Position numbers and translations under genes: made by a program. A stretch of 64,000 bases of DNA from Heliopora coerulea (taxonomy: Eukaryota > Cnidaria > Anthozoa > Scleralcyonacea > Helioporidae): assembly GCA_030142905.1 (NCBI GenBank), contig JASJOG010000169.1, positions 580,001 to 644,000 of the forward strand. The letters are read 5' to 3'. The notes under the pieces are model-generated. The model was not told the DNA's origin. It saw only the letters and a program-made list of their open reading frames with translations, and did not search any database. Below, in pieces: positions 58,655 to 64,000 of this stretch (its first letter is position 1; each line of letters opens with the position of its first letter).

Positions 58655-59021
58655 AGAATCAAAGCCGATCAAAAACAATGGAGAAATTTTGCTGAACCAA
58701 CAATTTCCTTGTGGGTAACGTAATGGACAATTTTCAGTTGGAAGCCAAGGATATCTTTCTTCTCGAAAGTTTTAATGATGTCTTGAAACGTGAACGATTT
58801 TATCTGGACATTCATCTTTATTTGTGAAGCGAGAAACTTTGATTACTACCGACTGGAAAGCTGATCGCACACAATTTATCAAGAATTATCCCATGATAAT
58901 TTATAACTGATTAAATGGAACGTAATGAAAACAATATTCCAGACACTGTTCCTGACAATGTTCCTGAAACAGGAACCGACGTTATTCCCGAAAAAGAACT
59001 TTCTAGACATCCTTCCTGAAA

Positions 59022-60020
59022 CCGCCATGGTAGACTGTTAGCATTGTACTCTTCAAGAGAGTTGGTCCGGTGAAAACACTATTTCCTAGGACTACTTGAA
59101 CTTCCATGCCTAAAGTTAAACATACGCGAAGATATTAAGTTGGAGAAGGACTGGCTTGAAAGTTTTTGTTTTTAAGGAGGACAATAACATTTCATTTCCA
59201 TTTCCGTTATTCATCGTGGTGTATGCTGGTGAAACAACTCTTGGCTGATGTAATATCCTTAACGTTTGCCAGATGTCATGCTGCTGAAACATTTAGATGC
59301 AGATATTTCTCAATTTAACAACACAGCTCAAAAATTGTGTACAGAATGTTTCGCATCTTTAAGACTATATATCACTGAATTGTTTTAATCCCCTGCATAA
59401 AATTTTGTGCATAACATCTTGAATAGTTGAAACTGTTGCGAAAAAGTGAACCTCTGAAGAAGAATTAAGTTTGATAGTTATTGTATTTTAAAAAAAAGTT
59501 TTTAATATTTCCTACGTACTGAAATTTACCGACAAAATTGATGGCGTCAAAAGATCGTCCTGAAACTCTACAGCCAAACGGATTAGATCACGGGAAGTGT
59601 TCTTGTACCGAATTTAAAGTACTCACGCACTTCTCATGATATAATCTGTACATTCACCATGTAAACTCATTGCTGTTACCGCAAATTTCTAATCAGCATT
59701 GAATTGAAAGAACCGTGGTTTTCGGTTGGACAAACGACAACGTAAGAGAAGTGTTTACTATCCCAAATGGTATGAGTTTCATCTCATTAATTGACATTAT
59801 GTATAAGTACATCGTAGTGTAACCTTTATTTATAAAACTGGAAAAATCAATCTGTTTACACGAACATGAACTTTCAGAGTAATGATCAGTCATTGTACAT
59901 TATAGTTATCAGGTAGTAATAAACTGGGTTTTTTCCTCATGTAATCGTGGTTTTAAATGTTTTATGATCTTATTGAATTATCCTTTGACGAAAATATGAT
60001 CCAGAAGTTCATATTGAACC
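59022..60020. other. Tail of block B
   Basis: No gene supported; collinear with the end of block A until about 60020. Confidence 0.45.
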
Positions 60021-60359
60021 AATGACGGATGTAGATGGGACCATAGGAGCCACGGGCCCCACTTTTATCTGAGAACTAATTTGTTAACCGGATGCTTAGC
60101 TCCATTTTCTACTACAAAAATCCTATTTTTGTTTTCCAAAATATCGTTATAGTTTTTTATATAATGTGCGCTGGAAACTCACAACTTTTGCCAAGAAATT
60201 TATTCTATTATGAAAACCTGTGCGATGAAAATTACTGTGCGATCAACCGTAGAATAAAATAACTTGTATGGCCATGTTTTGCAGTTTCAGTTCCATAACC
60301 GTTCCCATGATGAATTTTGATGTCGTTCGGAATTTACCTCCGGATCAGCATCGAATATA

Positions 60360-60990
60360 ATTTTGTAAGGGGCTGGCAGGAGGGCTGGATTTCACCCAGC
60401 TTTCAGGGGGGTATTTGTATGGAGGCTAGCCAGCCCTCTCGGTTGGGAAGGCCCTGGTAAAAGGGATAAATCTCACCTCGCTTTTACATGGGAATTTTCT
60501 GGCCCTTCTAGCAGGGATGGATGTAGCGCACAAGCGTTATAGGCCAGCCTTTCTGCTTGTGTTTACAGGGAAAATTCCAGCCCTCCGAGGCGAGATCTCC
60601 GGTAGTGATTAGCGAGATCTTGCTTGTGGGCTGGCCCTCCTCTCACGTAAACGAAAACAAATTTTACAAGGGAATTAAAAGGGAGGTGAGATCTTGGCAA
60701 CAAAGACTAGTCCCTCTGAGAGGGCTGACTAGCTTCCATATAAACAGCCCTTAACATAGGAATTTTCTAGCCCTCCCAGGTGGGTCGGCCCTCTTCAGTG
60801 TGTTTACATGCAAAGATTTCCATCCCTACCAGGCAAGATCTCGGGTAGTGAAGAGCGAGATGTCGCCCAGGAGGGCTGACCCCACTCTCATGTAAATGAA
60901 GACAAATTTTACAAGAGGTTTCACAGAGAAGACAGATCTCGCCAAAAAGGTCTACTCCTTTTAGGAGGGCTAGCTTGCTTCAATATAAGC
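60360..60990. repeat. Diverged tandem repeat rich in CCAGCCCTC
   Basis: Two units of about 240 bp (roughly 60555-60765 and 60795-60990), plus partial material before them, share the order GTTTACA, AGATCTC, GGTAGTGA, GCGAGAT, GAGGGCTG, CATGTAAA-like, AATTTTACAAG and GAGGGCT. The repeated GGGCTGGCTAGCC-type motifs are themselves partly palindromic. No coding potential. Confidence 0.6.
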
Positions 60991-61018
60991 ACCAGCTCAG
61001 ATAATGGTCGTATTTACA

Positions 61019-61020
61019 AC

Positions 61021-61052
<32 letters not shown>

Positions 61053-61061
61053 ATATATATA
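61019..61061. repeat. (AT)n microsatellite
   Basis: About 20 AT dinucleotides with one TTT interruption. Confidence 0.95.
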
Positions 61062-61140
61062 CCGTAGAATCCCGAAAAAAGGGAGTTTAAAAAAGCTAGT
61101 ATTGCGAAAGCATTTCTCAAAGTAGGTTAATTATTAACAT

Positions 61141-61250
61141 ATCGTGACTTCCGCGACGGTCATAGAAGGTTGAGGGTTCGATCCCTGTTTGGAGTTCAGA
61201 AATCCTTTTTTCTGAGAATAGGGCTTGACGAACGTTCATCGATCATCTTA
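61141..61250 (+). repeat. tRNA-derived SINE, copy 2
   Basis: A B box GGTTCGATCC in the context AGAAGGTTGAGG is followed by GTTCAGAAATCC, a T-run, TCTGAGAATAG, GGCTTGACGAACG and TTCATCGATCATCTTA. This is the same order as the minus-strand copy at 15338-15447. The A box is eroded. Confidence 0.7.
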
Positions 61251-61772
61251 CAATGCTCGTATGTTTACAATCTCTCGAAATCAACACTTTTTTAACGCTG
61301 TCAGCCAGTATTGGATTAAATATTTTTAGTTTCGAATAAAATTGTAATAATTATGTACGGCTGAAAGTGCTAGAAGAAGATAATCATGAGTGAGACAACG
61401 CTATGGACGTGTCCTTGACTGATGTCGTGACCAGTCGTGAATTCAACCATGAACACTATGGTGTTCTGAAAGAGCCAAGTGCGATATTGCACGTTGTGAT
61501 TGTCACCCTTAAGTATTAAATTTCCTACAAGTGAGAACCAGGCTTAAACAGTCTATCAGGCTCGTTTAAACAGGCGATTTTTGAATCAATTTTTGCTGCG
61601 ATTTCGGACATAAGTGAAGCCTTGGCGTTAACGCGGCGTCAAATCTCATTGAAATCGCACTGAAAACTTCGCTATTTTACACAAACGATTTTAAGCTGCA
61701 GCGTGTTCGCGACAAAAATCGCGAATGAAATCGTAGCAAAAATTGCATCAAAAATTCCCATGGTAACAAATT
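61251..61772. other. Gene-free stretch with possible MITE remains
   Basis: No gene. Between about 61540 and 61760 there are AATCGC-type units and an ACCAGGCTTAAA motif like the termini of the Harbinger MITE at 40112, but no matching second end. Confidence 0.35.
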
Positions 61773-62442
61773 TTGTTACACCTTTGTCGTAACAATTGTT
61801 ACGTTTATTACGTCTGTTGTAAAAGGCTTCTGAAAGGAGAAGATAACCCAAAGCTCAGTTCCGTGGCAGATATCGTTTATTGCCAGAAGCTTCTGGCCGT
61901 CATAGAGAGATTACATAAAGTAGAAACTGAGCGAAAAATGAAATCGGTGGAAAGCAGTTCCGAAAGTCAAGAGGACATCGACGAGGAGAAGCAATATAAG
62001 CTATTCAAGGATGTCCTGGAGGCTTGGAACAAATTCAAGGAGCTTGAAAACAGAGTAAAGGGCTTACAAGAGAAGCCACGATAGAACACGGATGAGGAAA
62101 CTGAGAACGCAAAGAAAGCGTTTGAAAAGGTTCATAGCGATCTAATAAGCCGTCTGGACAAAGGAATATCTTCATTCTCAACATGCCCTGGAAAAATTCG
62201 CAGACATTTATCCCCGTGCCGCTTCTAGCAACCTATGCCAAAGGTATGTCGATGTTGGTGACGAAATGTACAATACCATTTTTACAGATGACAAGAAAGT
62301 TGTCAAAGCCGATCAACCGTTACCAGCTCGTTATTCTCTTCGCGCGCTCGTCAGCAAACGTGGTGAAGATGGTGAGGACTCCGGACATCCCTCGGGCTCA
62401 CCTGAATCTGCACACTTTGATCACCGGGACGAAGCTGTCTGA
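61773..62442 (+). pseudogene. Relic of an unidentified helical protein
   Basis: The first frame (61773-62084) becomes convincing after about codon 18: NPKLSSVADIVYCQKLLAVI, a charged region, then EAWNKFKELENRVKGLQE. After one stop the same frame continues to about 62175 (AKKAFEKVHSDLISRLDKGI). A frame change at about 62175 then gives HALEKFADIYPRAASS, YVDVGDEMYNTIFTDDKKV and PLPARYSLRALVSKRGEDG, ending at 62442. The segments read as one former coding region with a nonsense and a frameshift lesion. The family is not recognised; a gag-like or host gene origin are both possible. Confidence 0.45.
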
Positions 62443-63529
62443 CATTCGAAGCCTTCATAATATTGACCCTTACTATGGTCAGCGGTTGGTGATGTTAACC
62501 ACTGACCTACATATAACCAGCCCAGTCTCACACCTTGAAAAGATGAATAGAATCAAGATTTTTCCTTGACGTAAAAAAAATTAAAACGTAGTGAGATGTA
62601 GGCTTACGGTCGCCGAGGGGTGATTTTACCCTAATCCTAACCCTTATAGAAATCCTGATAACTTAGACCCTAATCCTTTTCGAGTTTTCCCTAGAAAGAT
62701 GATAGTCATCTATTTAAGCACATCTACAAAATTGATACCATTCATCTTTTCGGGGTTAAGACAGTGTTGATATAACTGGATTGCTGGAGAATCCCAAAAT
62801 AGTGCCCCAAAAAAGATGACGTAATTTATGGGTCCTTGTGTTCATTGAGCCGACCAGAGAATATTAAGGTAAATTGAAAATAACAACTTTAATAATTCAC
62901 GTCGTTGAAGTGAATCAGTAAATAACTTGAAAATCTCAGGTAGAAATTGCCAGAATCTTTTTAAATAATTAGAGGAAATTTCGTACAAAAATGTTTGTTA
63001 TTGGACAATCAAGAAGGAAAAATATCCCTTTGCTATTTCGCCAGTAATGTACCGACGGTTTACTCGGATACACCGACGGACTCGGAATGATCATGGCTTG
63101 GGGAGGACAGGCCTCCCTTCTTCCCCACAGACTACGCGACTGATGTGGACTTACTTCGTTACTTTCGTGTAGTATCTATCTAGATAATTTGGCTACTTAA
63201 TAGTACTTTTATATTTTCGGTACTTTTACTTTTATTTGAGTAACATTTACGCCCAAATAATCAAGTTTTCATTCGTTGCTTCTCACCAAGTCATCTCGCA
63301 ACTCAATGCATTTGGATGAAGCAACCCAGACACCATTGGTTCAGTTAATGTTTCAATTAACCCTCTCCGCACTTTGCAATAACCCAACCTCATACCCAAG
63401 CCCTTGTCGGAGTTTAGGCTGCATACTTGCGTGCTTTAATTTGTTGCTGTTTTCTAGACACCCGTTTTAAAGGGTTTTAATGTAGCATAAGTTACAGTTT
63501 TTCAATAAAAGGATTTTTATTTTAATTGC
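62443..63529. other. Gene-free stretch
   Basis: No supported gene. A few CCTAACCCT-like units occur at 62629-62675. Short open frames lack any domain. Confidence 0.45.
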
Positions 63530-64000
63530 TTGAGTACTTCATAAGATCAGTTCCTTTCATACTTTTACTCAAATAGCTTTTCCAATACTTTGAGTACCTC
63601 TGATTTTAACTGGCCATTAGTGCAACTGGTGCACTATGGTGGATACAGTGTAGTTTCAGGGGTGGTTTTTGCACCATGAAGATCTCCTTCAGAAATTTAA
63701 GTCTACGACAACCAATCCCCATGCAAATCGAAGTGAATTTGAGACGTTTTGATCATCTACGGAAGGCCTGGGCCTAGAAAAGCTTAGGGGCTCATTCTCA
63801 AGAATCGTGTCTCGACGGTTAAGATTAAAATTAAGGATAGTTATGGTACTGCGAGCAATGACATGCAAATTTCTAATATAAAAAATCTTTCAGAGAAATA
63901 TCCGTTAGAAAAAGGTGTATGGTTGAATTTGTACCAAAATGCTTCCACAGTCATTCATTCAATTACTGACCAGGAATTCTGAAAAAATAAGTATTCAGAG
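63530..64000. repeat. Dispersed repeat, copy 2 (runs off the window)
   Basis: Same orientation as 9179-9690 and ending at the window edge at the same point of the repeat. See copy 1 for the shared sequence. Confidence 0.75.

Larger units (their letters stand above)
43108..60020 (+). repeat. Segmental duplication, block B
   Basis: Direct-orientation partner of 19209-37315. It lacks the fold-back element and three hAT MITEs of block A. It carries its own solo LTR and a 486-bp MITE, and lacks about 445 bp matching 24607-25053. Confidence 0.95.

Noticed and set aside
19209..60020. CRISPR-linked TPR-CHAT (Craspase-like) system
   Set aside because: There is no CRISPR array or Cas gene and the setting is clearly eukaryotic; only the TPR-CHAT architecture is shared.

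Overview
This is nuclear DNA from an animal. It is AT-rich and intron-bearing, with vertebrate-style GT/AG splice sites and a dense population of DNA transposons, LTR and non-LTR elements, tRNA-like SINEs and fold-back elements. The lineage-expanded TPR-CHAT genes, together with PIF/Harbinger, hAT, BEL/Pao, Ty3 and CR1/L2-like elements, fit an anthozoan cnidarian (coral or anemone) best. That assignment is an inference from gene content, not a proof.

Layout. 1-2888 is one giant near-perfect palindrome (fold-back element). 3668-6101 (+) holds the first three coding exons of a CYRI/FAM49 gene, the RAC1-binding regulator of the WAVE complex; its remaining exons were not found. 6143-15447 is a transposon cluster: a piggyBac-like element on TTAA, the 5' half of a Ty3 element, a dispersed repeat, a 5'-truncated LINE, a decayed BEL/Pao element carrying a hAT insertion with a perfect 8-bp target duplication, and a SINE. 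It is followed by a (TTCA)n tract. 15557-19208 is gene-poor and holds a hairpin and a pogo/Tigger-like element.

The core of the window is a direct segmental duplication: block A (19209-37315) and block B (43108-60020), about 17-18 kb each, separated by 5.8 kb of nested elements. Each block carries one large TPR-CHAT protease-like gene on the + strand, candidate small 5' exons, a decayed fragment of a further TPR-CHAT paralogue just downstream, and a relic of an unrecognised protein further downstream. The B gene is intact in its main exon (about 1516 aa from its first ATG, 20 TPR units, CHAT dyad His1351/Cys1402). The A gene has 15 TPR units, keeps the dyad (His1148/Cys1199), but loses the end of its CHAT domain through a frameshift followed by further lesions.

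At least five transposons sit in one block with a clean empty site at the matching place in the other block, so they inserted after the duplication. One of them, a 1.37-kb fold-back element, splits a candidate first exon of the A gene.

60021-64000 holds diverged tandem repeats, an (AT)n tract, a second SINE copy, a decayed unidentified coding relic and a second copy of the dispersed repeat seen at 9.2 kb.
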